Notes: generated by a model not told the origin, from the letters alone. A stretch of 64,000 bases of DNA from Owenia fusiformis (GCA_903813345.2 CAIIXF020000012.1:25248184-25312183); one strand, 5' to 3'; positions 12,638 through 24,719 are shown, numbered from the stretch's first letter. Translations and numbers: made by a program.

Positions 12638-12771
12638 GGTCACATTTCGCTCCAATCCATCGGCCAGCGCCCGGACGATTGAGTGTTTTGCTCAATATTG
12701 TCATTCAATTTTGAACAAAATACTTAATCGGCCGGGCGCCGAAAGGGTTGAAAATAGGGGCAAATGTGACC
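12638..12771. mobile_element. 134-bp MITE-like hairpin
   Basis: Ends GGTCACATTTCGC and GCAAATGTGACC are imperfect inverted repeats. Inner GGCCagCGCCCGG and CGGCCGGGCGCC strings also pair. It abuts the preceding element. Confidence 0.55.
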
Positions 12772-13080
12772 AAGGCATTATGCATTTTCCCGGGGCATTT
12801 TTTATCAGGACTCCCTCCCATTAGAACTGTGCTTTATTGCTATTCTTAGGGGTCTCCATTGGTCCGATTTTGATCATTTGCATATTAGATTTTTTTCAAA
12901 AAACATATGGGTCTACTGGTCTAACCCTTCAAAATGATACATCACTTACTGTGGCTTGCTACGTTTTCCTGTATCTAGATTCATTTAGGGGCCAGCGGGG
13001 CAAGACGGACACCCTAAAAGCAGTCATTTTTAACACCTTAATTGTAACGATATTTTGCTAAAGTTTCTGTCCGCTGAACC
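12772..13080. other. Intergenic, nothing recognised
   Basis: A 74-codon ORF on the plus strand (12837-13061) shows no family features. Confidence 0.4.
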
Positions 13081-13081
13081 A

Positions 13082-13552
13082 GGCCTGTCAACTTGGGAAC
13101 ACCTAACATGAGTGGCTTACAATTAATGTTGAACACCTATGTTCAAATTTTGGACACCTTGGCCACATTTTGAGCACCTTGGCCACATTTTGAGCACCTT
13201 GATTCAAATTTTATTGCATGTAACCAAAATTTTGACACCTCAAAATTCTTGCACTCGCTTTGTTTGCGATCTGTCAACAGGATTATGAAACTTTTCAAGG
13301 AAAATACGAAACATATACGGACAAAATGCCTTCGTTTATTTCGGCGTACGGTTTTGTGCTGTATCGGCGATCATTTTTTTGGAAGTTTACTACAGGAATA
13401 TTTTTGCTGGACAATAATAGGTAAAATGCGTATTTTGCGTATTATGCGTATATTTGCGTGACATATTCCGTCATGCAAAAAATCTGGGGTGACTTCAAAT
13501 TTTCCAGCAAATGCGTGACAAATGCGCAAATTGCGGAACAGTTGGCCTGGCT
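13082..13552. mobile_element. Probable TIR element of the CTGTCAAC type
   Basis: The left end reads CCAGGCCTGTCAACTTGGG; the right end read inward is AGCCAGGCCAACTGTTCCGC. Inside are repeated CACCTTGGCCACATTTTGAG and TGCGTATtttGCGTAT units. This is the same style as the 8.3-9.4 kb element. It is noncoding. Confidence 0.45.
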
Positions 13553-14266
13553 GAACCCATGTTTATTGAGACATGGAACATTGGTTCTCTGAGATACAAT
13601 AAGCCTAGTATTGATTTTGAAATAAATTTTTGAATTGCTAATATGCCCCTCATTTTTGAAAAATGATTGTGTGTGGTACTGGGGCAAGAAGGGCCACCGT
13701 GAGGCAAGAATGGCCGTTTTATCAGAAACCTTCTTTAAATTGTAGGTTTTTCCAAATTGTCTTGTACAGAAGAAGGGCACAAAGGGCCACTTTTTACCCC
13801 GCTGTCCCTTACGTTGTATTTTTTAATTTTTTCAAAAGGTGACTAGTTACGAAAGTTAGTACACTTTCAGAGAAATTATTTTGAGAAAATTAAGTTGACA
13901 ATGAATATCTTACAAACTCGCGGCGATACTTACTAGGTACACAGTGGAGGGGGGGGGGGGATTTCCCAAATACGAGCAATGCGGTATTGTTGCGCAGCTC
14001 CGAGAGAGCAAAAGTTCATGCTTGATCATATGTGGCAATCTGATTGGGCACGGATGTGATTTAAATAAATGTTCATGAATACGAAAGAATTTGAAAGGAT
14101 TACAGGAGCTAGATCTACTCACTTTTTACCCTAAATTAGAAATTTCGGGTCATTGGGCCCAACCTTTTGTTTGACATAAAATTTAGAAATAGGTCCCAAA
14201 AGGCCAAGTAATAACAAAAAGGCCCCCTTATTGGGATTACAAAATTTGGGCGCCCATCCTGCCAAG

Positions 14267-14965
14267 AGGAGGGGGTTGCCCTAGACTATATCCTCTAGTC
14301 TGAAATTTTTTTGAAATTTTGAATGAAAATATTCTGGGATTGAAAATTATTTGTTTACATAGTAAGTGCCATTCAAAATGGCCGACTGGGTAAATTAAGG
14401 TCAGGGTGCATGATGGGAAATTTTCTGCATTCCTCAATTGAGTCGCATGTTATTTTTCTAACAAGAATCACTCCTTCCCCACATTGTCTTTATCTTCCAG
14501 TTTTGCACAAAGAGTACACTTATGTGCCTAGAAAAGACTTGTGAGAAGAATGTTTTAATGAAGTGTATAAAAAACAAGAAAATTCAGTGAAAAAAATCAG
14601 AAAATTTTCAGAAATTTTTTTCACTGATTTTTCTCATTTTTTATACATTTTACAAAACAAACCTTCTCACAAGGCTTTTCTAGGCACATAAGTGCACTAT
14701 TTGTGCAAACTTGGAAGATGTAGACAATGTGGGGAAGGAGTTATTCTTGTTTGAAAAATAACATGTGACTCAATTGAGGAATGCAGAAAATTTCCCAACA
14801 TGCACCCTGTCCTTAATGCTTATTTTTTGGAAGTGAAGGTTCATAAAATTGATAATTGTGTGCAGGAAATTTCCTGTTTTTCCCACAGGAGAGACATAAT
14901 GATCAATGGACTGAATTCTCAGGAAATTCAGTCTATTGGATATAGACTAGGGGTTGCCCCCTTAG
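14267..14965. mobile_element. Large foldback element (~0.7-kb palindrome)
   Basis: Inner arms of about 205 bp (14391-14600 and 14615-14820) are near-perfect inverted copies around a centre near 14605; they contain GTGACTCAATTGAGGAATGC-type sequence on both sides. The homology reappears at the outer edges (CCTAGACTATATCC near 14280 against GGATATAGACTAGG at 14938). It is noncoding, and the RNA would fold into a long hairpin. Confidence 0.8.
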
Positions 14966-14994
14966 CCCCTCATAATTAGATTAAGGTACAGCTG

Positions 14995-15388
14995 GAAAGT
15001 AACATTTTGGTAAAAAATTGCTATACCTGCACATGTTATTTTCTGGTACAAAATAAAGTATGAAGGCATGTATCAATTTCCTTGCTTTTTTCAGGAAAGT
15101 ATCATTACATTGTCTTCTTTTAGAATATCTGGTAGACGTTCAAAGGGAACTCCAGGGAATTCTGATATTTCACACTTCCTGTTTTTCCAAATTTTCTTTC
15201 AAAGTTTCCAGACAACACAGGAGCTACCATTGACCTGTTTCCAGGTTTACTAAAAGTAGACAGTGTAATGATACTTTCCTGAAAAAAGCAAGGAAATACA
15301 CACATGCCTTCATACTTAATTATGTACCAGAAAATAACATGTGCAGGTATAGCAATTTTTTACCAAAATGTTACTTTCCAGCTGAACC
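14995..15388. mobile_element. TTAA-flanked foldback element, 394 bp
   Basis: TTAA at 14991-14994 and 15389-15392 flanks inverted arms of about 130 bp starting GGTACAGCTGGAAAGTAAC. TTAA duplication is the hallmark of piggyBac-type insertion, but no transposase is seen. Part of the arm (TTTCAGGAAAGTATCATTAC) recurs at about 15494-15520. Confidence 0.7.
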
Positions 15389-15459
15389 TTAAAAAAACAT
15401 GTTACCATGGCCATGTAAATGATATATGGGAGTAGTACAAATGACAAATGTACAAATGA

Positions 15460-16262
15460 AATTGAAGGCATGTGTGTATTTCCTTGCTTTTTTCAGGAAA
15501 GTATCATTACATTGTCTTCTCTAAGTAAACGAAGTGGTCAATGGGAATTCAGTGTTACTTTGAGAGGAAATTTGTAAAATTGAAAAGGCGGCCATTTTGA
15601 ATGATTTTTCTTGAAATATTAGCATTTCCTGGAGTTGCCATTGATCTGTAACCAGGTTTACTAAAAGAATTAGGTTTACTAATGTATTTTTCTATATTAT
15701 GGCACAATTTAGTCGTTTAAATTTATTTTTTATTTTTCAGGTTCAACTCCTTACCCTTGAAGCATTGTAATATACTGTATAATAATGAGGCATCAAAATT
15801 CCAATCGTATACTTACATCAAACTTGTACGATGATCTCGTGTTCTCCGCTGTTCTTCAAGTCGTTAATGTTATCGTTACTGTTGGGTAGTCACACACTTT
15901 CTCGACATTTTGAAATTTCTTTACTTGAAGGATCGAGACATCGCTCCTCCAAAATGAGTGTTCAGTTTTAGTTTGTTATCAGGTAAATAAATGTTTCTTG
16001 TAAACTAAAGCTAAAATAAACTATATTGACCCACACGTGGGAAAGCTCAGAACGAATGTACGTGTCGCACAAGCATGTATGTATTCATGGGGCCGTGTAA
16101 ACTGCAGTCAGATTCCAGTTGTTGCTACACTTAATTAGCTACATTATTTTATCCAATAAGCACAAGGTAGCTCGGAGCCTTGTTGCAGTTTGCACACTTC
16201 GTTTATGCATGACTACTGGGATCAACAGAAAACGAAAACACCATGTCTTTGGTTCAACATGG
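15460..16262. other. Partial copy of the preceding foldback, then unassigned sequence
   Basis: 15465-15680 repeats parts of the arm and interior of the 15.0-15.4 kb element (TGCCATTGATCTGTAACCAG against GCTACCATTGACCTGTTTCC). The remainder has no supported feature. Confidence 0.45.
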
Positions 16263-16434
16263 CCGGTGTAAAAGGGTAGGAGGTCCTCTCAAATTATGGT
16301 CCTACTCTCCATTGATTTATATGGTGATCTAAATACAACTCGTTCCCTCATTATCTTATACGCAATCAGGGCCAGTAAGGGCCGTTAAGAAAGGGGACCA
16401 TAATCCCTGGGGACCATCATTTCTTTCACACCGG
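16263..16434 (+). mobile_element. CCGGTGT MITE, copy 3
   Basis: 172 bp, same orientation as the copy at 10487, starting CCGGTGTAAAAGGG and ending CTTTCACACCGG. No flanking duplication is recognisable. Confidence 0.8.
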
Positions 16435-17460
16435 ACGTCCAGAAGCAGAATTTTGTAATCTCTAAATTGTTTTAACAAAGAGGAGAGAAAAACCCCAGAG
16501 TTTAAGAGTTAACATACACAATTACGTCTCTTGCGCACCACCTTCGTTTGCGCGAATTCTCAACAGTTAGTTTTCGAATACAAAACATGCCAGAAATGAA
16601 CACGATACTATTCGAAGCGCATTTCGAAAATTTTGAGGCCACCAAAAGTTGTCGATTTTGACCAATCTGAGACGTGTGTTATCTCAATACCGTACAGATT
16701 TACATTATAAGCGTGGGTCATCATTGAACTCTGGGATTATTTCCCTTATTGTTTTAACTGATTTGAAATCATATTTCGAAACCTGAATCTACGCACTAAA
16801 TACGTGTCAACGTTTTAGCTCAAATTTCGGGGATGTAATTTTTTAGTGATTAAATCGTATCGTGAAAACAAAAAATCTTATCAAATTCTGATTCCTGGGA
16901 ATTTGCCATTTTGCAACGAACACACCATCCCTTCCTTTCAGTTCCAGGAGTTCGTGCAACAACAACTCAGCATCCACTCATATCGCCTGTTCCATATACA
17001 CGACGCATTTTAGAAATAATTTGTAAGCTTATAAATACGCTCAAACATCAAACGCACTTAAATCTAAATTATGCGAAGTGAACTGAACAAGAATAATAGA
17101 TGGCATATGTATGTAAATCTCTTTAAAAACAAAATATATATCATTTTTACATGTCACAGATACAGTGAATGTGATCCCCACCTGGTTATAAAGACATTAC
17201 GTCTTTATAACAAAATGGATGTACTACTTGAGCCAGGATCTCAAAAGTGACATAATACAATAGTTCTTGCCTAGACATTTTAGGTTTTTGTAAAGTACAG
17301 ATCGTGTTGAGGAAATCATATTGAACGAAAAATGGATCTTGCGAAATAATAACGCTTTCGCTTTCTAATTAATCAAATCTGAAAGTACTCTAATAACGAA
17401 AGTGAAAGTATTTGGCTGTTGTTAGGAATTCCTCAAAAGTGTCACAAGTAATGTCACCAT
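16435..17460. other. Intergenic, nothing recognised
   Basis: No ORF of note and no repeat I can place. Confidence 0.4.
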
Positions 17461-18430
17461 ACCATCCAATCCCATATTGATGACGTAATACGTGTAGCCC
17501 GCTTTGGGAAAATAAAATATAACGTGACTGACTATGCTAAGAACGATAGCTTTGGAGAAACCCCCAAACTGTTACACCCTTGGTATACGCAGCTAACGAA
17601 AATTGACCGGTACTGGTCAAAAGCTGGACCGGTACGGGTTAACGGTTTTATTTGAATTTAAAACAGCCATAACTTGCTCAATATTGACTTCCTCGTGTCT
17701 AATTTGAAATATATGATGAGACCCGATGCTTTTAAGTACCCCAATTTTTTACAGATTTTTAAACGGACCAAACTCTCTAAATGCGCATTTATGCTCATTT
17801 CTCTCGAGAACGACTGTCTCATTTTCACGATAACTTTTATTTAGTACTTCTAACATATAAGATCTATTTTTCCCCATCAAGGTATGATGTAAATGACATG
17901 CTATTTACATCTTGTGAGTTTCAATGACGCGCGTTTGATTTTATAAAAAATGCCAAACTTTGTGACAAAGAATTTCCTCCTGCTTGCAGCGAGAAGAGAG
18001 TTTTGGTCCGTTTAAAAATCTGTAAAAAATTGGGGTACTTAAAAGCATCGGGAGGCATCATTACGTATTACCGGTCAATTTTCGTTAGCTGCGTATACCA
18101 AGGGTGTGTTAGTGGATATCCCAAATTATTTCACATTTATATATCAAATTAACTCTAACTAGTGTAAAATAGGCGTTCTTTCATCATATTGCAATCGATT
18201 CCTCATATTAATACACATATATGACAACAATAACGTATAATGCTTTCAAGAAATAAGTCGAAAAACGGCAATGGTATCGCCTATTATTTAATACACATGA
18301 CGAAACGTTCTGACAATTGCTAAAAGTAGGGGTCATTGTAACAGCTCCCACGCCGTCAATATTTTATCAATTTACATTTTCCTCACATTGATTGAAAGAT
18401 GACTAAATGTATAGGCTAAATAAAGAAAAT
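17460..18430 (+). repeat. Old dispersed repeat, split by a later insertion
   Basis: The two flanks of the insertion (17460-17574 and 18107-18430) align as one continuous sequence to the reverse complement of about 50180-50560. Shared strings include GGTCATTGTAACAGC, AAAAACGGCAATG, GCAATCGATTC and TTGGAGAAACC. Identity looks moderate. No coding capacity is evident. Confidence 0.75.
17575..18106. mobile_element. 532-bp foldback/TIR element with TGTTA duplication
   Basis: The arms begin CACCCTTGGTATACGCAGC and end with the reverse complement; a second paired block is CTTTTAAGTACCCCAATTTT. TGTTA flanks both sides (17570-17574, 18107-18111). The related unoccupied copy at 50.5 kb reads straight through this point, confirming both ends. 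Confidence 0.85.
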
Positions 18431-18713
18431 TATTATTTCCATGCAGTGATACTCGCTCTCTCATTGGTCAATTAGATACCATGTGACTAAAAATATATAG
18501 AGGTATTCCATGTCTCCCTGCTATTTCGCGGCTATTTAATTTCGCTGATTTGAGATGATGACATTTCGCGGATTGCACAAGTTGATTTTTTCCTCCAGCT
18601 CTGTAAACTCCATATTGATAATATTAATATGCTTACATGCCTTTTTAGATATGCATAAGCTTAGCAAGTAGCAATCTACATCAATAATGTTGATATAAAA
18701 GTTTAAGTGCCAG

Positions 18714-19016
18714 TAACACCCCAGTCACATTTGTCGCACGGCGGCCGTAAGTCGACCGCAGATCAATTAAATCGGTGAATTTCTGCGGCGAGCGTAGGAA
18801 AACTACGGGCGCCTTGCGGTCTCCGTACGGCTTACACCCCAGTCACATTTGTCGTACGGAGGGCGTGCGTTGACCGCAGATCAATTAAATCAGTGTATTT
18901 CTGCGGCGAGCGTAGGAAAACTACGCTCGCCCTGCGGCCTCCGTACGGCGTATCCAGTTTTTTACAGGCCGCAGGGTCGCCGTAGAAATTATAACTCGGA
19001 GTTATAATATTTGTTA
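18714..19016. mobile_element. Stacked CACCCCAGTCACATTT elements
   Basis: Two truncated copies start at 18717 and at about 18833, each with CACCCCAGTCACATTTGTCG and followed by GCGGCGAGCGTAGG. The second ends near a palindrome ATAACTCGGAGTTATAAT. They belong to the family of the next element. Confidence 0.65.
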
Positions 19017-20496
19017 CACCCCAGTCACATTTCCTGCGGCCGCCGTGCGGTCTATCATTTCTGCGGCCAGTTGCTTTTCTACGCTCGCCGCAGAATTTCT
19101 ACGCTCTCATACTTTTGCAGTCACATTTTCCACGACATAAATGGTGACGCAAGGTCACCGTACGGTCTCCCTGCGGAGAGCGTAGTGTTTTGCAAATACA
19201 AGGGCATATGCAATGTGTCTCTGCGGCAAACGTACGTTGACCGTTTTGCCTTTTGGCATCTACAGCAGCCGTACACACGTTTAATAGAAACATTGATACT
19301 CATTTTGATTTCATTTACATCATAATTATATTGTGAGTACAATTTATAAATGTTATTTACAGGTCTACATGTAGGATCTTATATGAAATAAAAAGTGTTG
19401 AGTGAAATATGGAGCATATGGACCAATAGTAATATAGTTAATATTTTATATAGAGGTTGTTGTGGTATTTAAATGTGGCCCCATATTATGACAACTGTAG
19501 TAAATGCCATTACATTTCACTCACCATGCCTCCAAAGAAGAGGCAACACGTATCAAAAGAAAGGAACAAAAAGAATGCCATCCTTGATGATTCGGGTGAT
19601 GAAGATGATTTCTCTGTCACCCAGAAAATAGTAGAATTCTATGAGGGACATCCATATCTATTTGATCTCCGGCATGAGAACTATCGCAATAACAAACTAA
19701 AGGAGGCAAAGTTGGCCGAGTTGGCAACAGACATTAAATGGAATGGTCAGTAGAATGAAAGCAGAATATCTACAGTAAAAAATTCAAAACAAATCAAAAT
19801 GAACAAATCAATGCTCTTGGCTCAGACATCTTTCAGAATAAATGTAATGTGTATTGTATTGTATCCTTCATTACCACATTATTTCTATGTGAGTACGTTA
19901 CAATTTTCAATATTTTTTTGTTATTTTCATAACCTTGGCCTTTAAAATCATATTGAAATCATCAAAATCTGGAGTACATTACCTTTTCCCATTTTAAAAA
20001 GGGCTAGTAGAGCTACCCTTTCAGCATCTAGAGAGCAGCTATAAGGTAATCCCGATCACGTTGCACTCGCCTCAGCTGCATTCTCAGATAACCCAACCTG
20101 AGTCTTTGAGGTACAACAAGCGCCATGTAACATTTTTGCCTTGTGTTCACAGCAAAGATATGATAGAAAACCTGACCTAAAAACGTGTTTCCTAAATTAC
20201 ATAATCAAAACCCTACGACAGACGCAAGTCAACCGCAAGCCCGACGTGCGGCCACCGTGCGACCTTTCTGCGGTCTGGCTACGGGCTGTTGATTTCTACG
20301 GCGACCTCAGAAATGAACAAAAATTATAACTCCGAGTTATAATTTCTACGCCTTCCCTGCGGCCTGTAAAAATCTGCATTCGCCGCACGGAGGCCGCAAG
20401 GCGAGCGTAGTTTTTCTAGGCTCGCCGCAGAAATTCACCGATTTAATTGTTCTGCGGTCGACCTGCGGCCGCCGTGCGACAAATGTGACTGGGGTG
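19017..20496 (+). mobile_element. Harbinger-like TIR element carrying a MADF exon
   Basis: The left end is CACCCCAGTCACATTTCCTG and the right end, read inward, is CACCCCAGTCACATTTGTCG. TTA flanks both sides (19014-19016 and 20497-20499), matching the 3-bp TWA duplication of PIF/Harbinger elements. Subterminal CTGCGG/CCGTACGG motifs are dense. The interior has one convincing short coding exon (next entry) and no DDE transposase, so it looks like a non-autonomous or decayed member. Assignment to Harbinger is inference from the duplication and the MADF protein. Confidence 0.7.
19526..19753 (+). CDS. MADF-like DNA-binding domain fragment inside the transposon
   Basis: 75 codons from an ATG in good context (caccATG). 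A basic start (PPKKRQ) and an acidic stretch (DDSGDEDD) are followed by the beginning of a MADF/Myb-SANT-like domain: a VEFYEGHPYLFDLRHENYRN-type helix, then KLKEAKLAELATDIKWNG. MADF domains normally run about 80-90 residues, so only the first half is here. A possible splice donor (GGTCAGTAG) follows KWNG, so this may be a first exon. PIF/Harbinger transposons usually encode a second, Myb/SANT/MADF-like protein alongside the transposase, which fits the flanking TIRs. It could instead be a captured host exon. No downstream exon was identified. Confidence 0.6.
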   Translation: MPPKKRQHVSKERNKKNAILDDSGDEDDFSVTQKIVEFYEGHPYLFDLRHENYRNNKLKEAKLAELATDIKWNGQ

Positions 20497-20504
20497 TTAA
20501 TTTC

Positions 20505-21065
20505 TGAGGTCCCCGTAGAAATCAACTGGCTCAACAAGATTGAATCATTATTTTTCAATGTTTCACGATCACTTTTCATTTGATATTACATCCTAGCACT
20601 ATGAATAACATTTATAAATTGTCCCGATGTAAATAAAATGAAAAAAGTATTATTTATCAACAGCAATTTAAAATTCACCGTGCGTGGGAAATGTGACTGC
20701 AAAAGTATGAGAGCGCAGAAATCCCAAGGCGAGCGTAGATATGTTACTGGCCGCAGAAATGATAGACCGCAAGGTCGCCGTAGGAAATGTGACTGGGGTG
20801 TCATGCAGATTTTTACAGGCCGCAGGGAAGGCGTAGAAATTATAACTCGGAGTTATAATATTTTTCATTTCTGCGGTGCCCGTAGAAATCAACTGGCTCA
20901 TCAAGATTGAATCATTATTTGTCAATGTTTCACGATCACTTATCATTTGATATTACATCCTAGCACTATGAATAATATCTATAAATTGTCCTAATGTAAA
21001 TAAAATGAAAAAAGTATTAATTACCAACAGAAATTTTAAATTCACCATGCGGCTGCCGTGGTAAA
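20505..21065. repeat. Two direct copies of a ~190-bp element end
   Basis: 20505-20700 and 20870-21060 are near-identical (AAATCAACTGGCTCA, TGTTTCACGATCACTT, TTGATATTACATCCTAGCAC), separated by another CACCCCAGTCACATTT-type terminus at 20780-20796. This suggests nested insertions of the same family. Confidence 0.7.
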
Positions 21066-21079
21066 TGTGGAGGTAAATT

Positions 21080-22345
21080 TTTGATTATTAACAGGGCATA
21101 TTGCTCCTTCCCTTCCTCAAAGCATCAAAAAGATCGCGATTGTCTGCGAACGTTACAAAAAATGAACCAATATGCGAACGGCGATTATGACGTAGCGGGC
21201 AGATATACTATATCTGCCCGCTCGGAGCGGGACGTAAATAGAGATTATCCTATATGACCTACGGCCTCGGGCAGATATATTATATTGGCCTCGGGATAAT
21301 CCCAATATCCTGAACCGACTATAAGATGATCTGTTTATCCCATACCAATCTTTGTCATTTGGTTCACTTTGTTCACGTTTGGCCACAGTTCAGAAACTTT
21401 GCAACCAGCCGTGGAATTATTTTAGAATATTCATGTCCAGTTTTGTATTCTTGTCCGTAGCCGTATTTTCCTGTTCTAATCTTTGATTATTAACAGGGCA
21501 TCGCGATTGTCTGCGTTTTTCTCCATTGTCGTTTACAACATGCGAACGTTACAAAGAATGAACCAATATGGGAACGGCGATTATGACGTAGCGGGCAGAT
21601 ATACTATATCTGCCCGCTCGGAGCGGGACGTAAAGCTATATCTGCCCGCTTATGAAAATATACGTTTTTACAAACCGGCTTCATGTACCTGTAACACGTC
21701 CAAGTACATGTATGGGACGTGGTACGGGTACTGTTCCCGTATTGGTTCTTTTTTTAACGTTCGCATACTGTAAACGACAATGGAGAAAAACGCAGACAAT
21801 CGTGATCTGTTTGATGCTTTAAAGTAGGAAAGGTGCAGTATGCCCCGTTAATAATTAAAGATTTGAACAGGAAAATCCGGCTACGGACAATAATACAAAA
21901 CTGGACATGAATATTTTAAAATAATTCCACGGTTGAACAATGTGATTGGTATGAGTTAAACAGATCATCCTATAGTCGGTTCAGGATATTGGGATTATCC
22001 CGAGGCCAATATAATATATCTACCCACGGGACCTAAGGCCCTCGGGCTGATATATTATATTGGTCTCGGGATAATCCCAATATCATGAACCTCATATAGG
22101 ATAATCTCTATTTATCCCATACTTGGACGTGTTAGGGTACATAAAGCTGGTTTGTAAATATCTGCCCTCGGGACCTACGGCCCTCGGGCAGATATATTAT
22201 ATTGGCCTCTGGATAATCCCAATATCCTGAACCTCATATAGGATAATCTCTATATCTGCCCGCTGATGAAAATATAAGTTTTTACAAACCGGCTTTATGT
22301 ACCTGTTACACGTCCAAGTATGGGATAAATAAATATATCTCGATT
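21080..22345. repeat. Nested palindromic modules (GGGCAGATAT / ATATCTGCCC)
   Basis: Inverted arms at about 21400-21545 and 21770-21920 (TCATGTCCAGTTTTGTATT and its complement) enclose a segment repeated from 21120-21240. The hairpin module GCGGGCAGATATA-c-TATATCTGCCCGC occurs at about 21198 and 21593. Further CTCGGGCAGATATATTATATTGG blocks alternate in both orientations to 22345. ORFs here are repeat by-products. Confidence 0.75.
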
Positions 22346-23630
22346 TCCCAAGGTACTGTTTCTATGTTCCTCTGTTTTGTATCTTGAACCACTTGTCATA
22401 CTGTAGGATAAATGAGGTTTAGGTAATGGAAGGTTTTGGATTAACTTCTTGAAACCTGATCTCCCCGAAGATTATATACAAAGTATTTTAGTGGTTCATT
22501 CCATGACATCGCTATGACTTTTAATATAACATCAGCAGCGTTATTGTTGCTATGGACACATCACAAAATATTATTAAATTAAAAAAGACAGTTGATGAAC
22601 GTAGAACTGGACGTGCTTAGTAATTGCCCTTGCAAGGAACTTTCTTCTTTGTACATGGATGGTAAAAATGAGACATTAAAGAAAGTTTGGCGATATAATG
22701 GAATATGGTTAGGGTACCTTCTTACCAAGTGCAGACGTGAGCGAGATAAATTATTCTTATACTTCGACGTATTTATCAAGGTTTATTAGGCTTATAGGTT
22801 AAGTTATTTATACTTAGACAAATTTGTGCACAACTTTGTGTTTTTTATTGACAAACCATTGCCCATCCGCAATCTGTTGTAAAATATTTAGAAAGATTCA
22901 CAAGTATTCCCCGAAATATTTGTTGTATAATGTTTTGCTTCTGCATGATGTTTCTGTATCCTGCTGTTCATTCATGCTGTTTGAATCCATGATAACTTCA
23001 TCAATTTATAACAATTGTATTTGAGATTGTAAGGAATAGAATGGGAGGTCAATTGTACATGTTGCTTGTAATTTTGTTCTGATTCTGCCTTTAAATCAAA
23101 ATCGTGCTATGAATCAACAAAAACATTTTAGATGTACTATATACATACTTAAGCTTAAGAAATATATTATTGAATGAACAATCTTTTAGTTATTTTTATC
23201 TAAAAAATATATTGGAGCGAGAAATACACATATCATCATAAAAGTGTTGATGTTTTTCAAAATAAGTTACAGCTTATCAGGAGGTAGACTGTACAAAAAA
23301 TAGTTTTTCTAGTATTTATACTGGATTTTATTTACAAAAATAGCTATGTTACATATGTTTACGTACAGATTTGCAATTTCGCAAGTTACAAGTTTAAATG
23401 GGTACACAGTGGAACTGTGAAAATTGCATGCCATAAAGAACACAAAGGGTTCCACTTACAAAGATTGATGAACATGAAGTCAGTACGGCCCTGGGCTTCA
23501 AAAATGGGCCACCAATCATATTAGTTTGAAAACGCAGTGTACCTACCATCAAAACTATTGGTACACTTTGACTTCAACAATTTGGTAACAAATAACAAAA
23601 ACTATATAAAACATGGCAAAAATATGCAAA
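22346..23630. other. Intergenic, nothing recognised
   Basis: AT-rich. Short ORFs on both strands at 22.58-22.79 kb are mirror images with no domain. Confidence 0.45.
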
Positions 23631-23762
23631 ATGTCACCACCTGCCATTTGTTATAGATGCCAACCAGTGCATGCTATTACAGATGTCAATGACCAACCGC
23701 AAAACAGCACCTACACAAAGTTGGAGACTACAACAAGATGTTACCCCTTGTGGTGGTGACAT
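23631..23762 (+). mobile_element. ATGTCACCAC MITE, copy a
   Basis: Ends ATGTCACCACCTGCC and GTGGTGGTGACAT are inverted repeats. The interior has CATTTGTTATAGATGCC and AGTTGGAGAC blocks shared with five further copies at 28677, 40415, 46721, 46942 and 49629. Confidence 0.8.
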
Positions 23763-24719
23763 AAATATCTATAAAACTATGACAAATATGACATGCCATT
23801 CATGTCCTTAAAATCTGGTTAAAAGGGAATCACACACATGGTACACACAAATCTAGTGATTTTGAGTGATGTATCATTTTACTGGAAATGTAATTAACAG
23901 TATATATTCATTGGTATATTACATGTCCAACTTTTGAAGAATTATAAAGTGGGTTTAAACTTGAGGTTGTACCCATTTTCCCATTTTCAGAATGTCATTG
24001 TTCTATACAGACTTCAATACATGATTCTCTTCAATGCATATCCTTACAAAAGCTCTTGTTAAAAGCCTTATTAGATCCTTGTCTGAAACAGTTTGAAATG
24101 TTTTTGTATCTAGGGGGAGTGTCGGGGGTGCGCGCCTCCCCCTAAAATGTTTCAAAATTTCTTTCCCCAAAAATCCAACAAAATACCTGTGATAGTGTTA
24201 GAATTTCCCAGAAAATTCATCTAGAATCCTTTCTTCATGGCGTCATTCATATTTTAACTGTGGGAGAATGCTCAGGTTGCCATAAATTACGCTGTATTTT
24301 CAAAAATTATGGGTGCACACCCATAGCATATGCTGAACATTCATTCACACTTGCACATTTTTGGGATATATTACCACCCCCTCTAGCACAAAATCCTGGA
24401 TCTGCATATGAGCTAAAATGTCTTCTTTCTATACAGACAACATTGCATGCTATGTTTGTGAAAATGTCTTATGTTTTCATGCATGCACACATATCCAAAC
24501 AAAAGCTCTTCAGATTCTTGTCTGAAACATCATGAAGTCATACAGACACCAAAGTATGAAATATTTATGATATATAGTGTAACAATATATGATATGTCCA
24601 TTGTTTCTCTTAAAAAACATCCTACAAACGCTCTATGTAGAATTAGCATAAAAACTGATATACAATGTATGAATAAACTAAACTAAAATGAGATACTAAA
24701 ACTCAACTAAAACAAATGA
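23763..24719. other. 3' flank of the KIF22-like gene
   Basis: No ORF of note. A GC-rich hairpin TAGGGGGAG ... CTCCCCCTA lies at about 24111-24145. The 3' UTR of the kinesin gene presumably lies here; I do not see a clear canonical polyadenylation hexamer close to the stop. Confidence 0.4.

Noticed and set aside
15790-15900. Possible minus-strand exon ending at a perfect GTAAGTATAC donor
   Set aside because: The only open frame ends in TGA at the donor and no partner exon or homology is visible.
19011-19342. ORFs of 104, 64 and 73 codons near the left end of the Harbinger-like element
   Set aside because: Overlapping on both strands and rich in terminal-repeat sequence; no domain.
22579-22789. 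Opposed ORFs at 22.6-22.8 kb
   Set aside because: No domain, no splice context and no codon pattern that I can defend.
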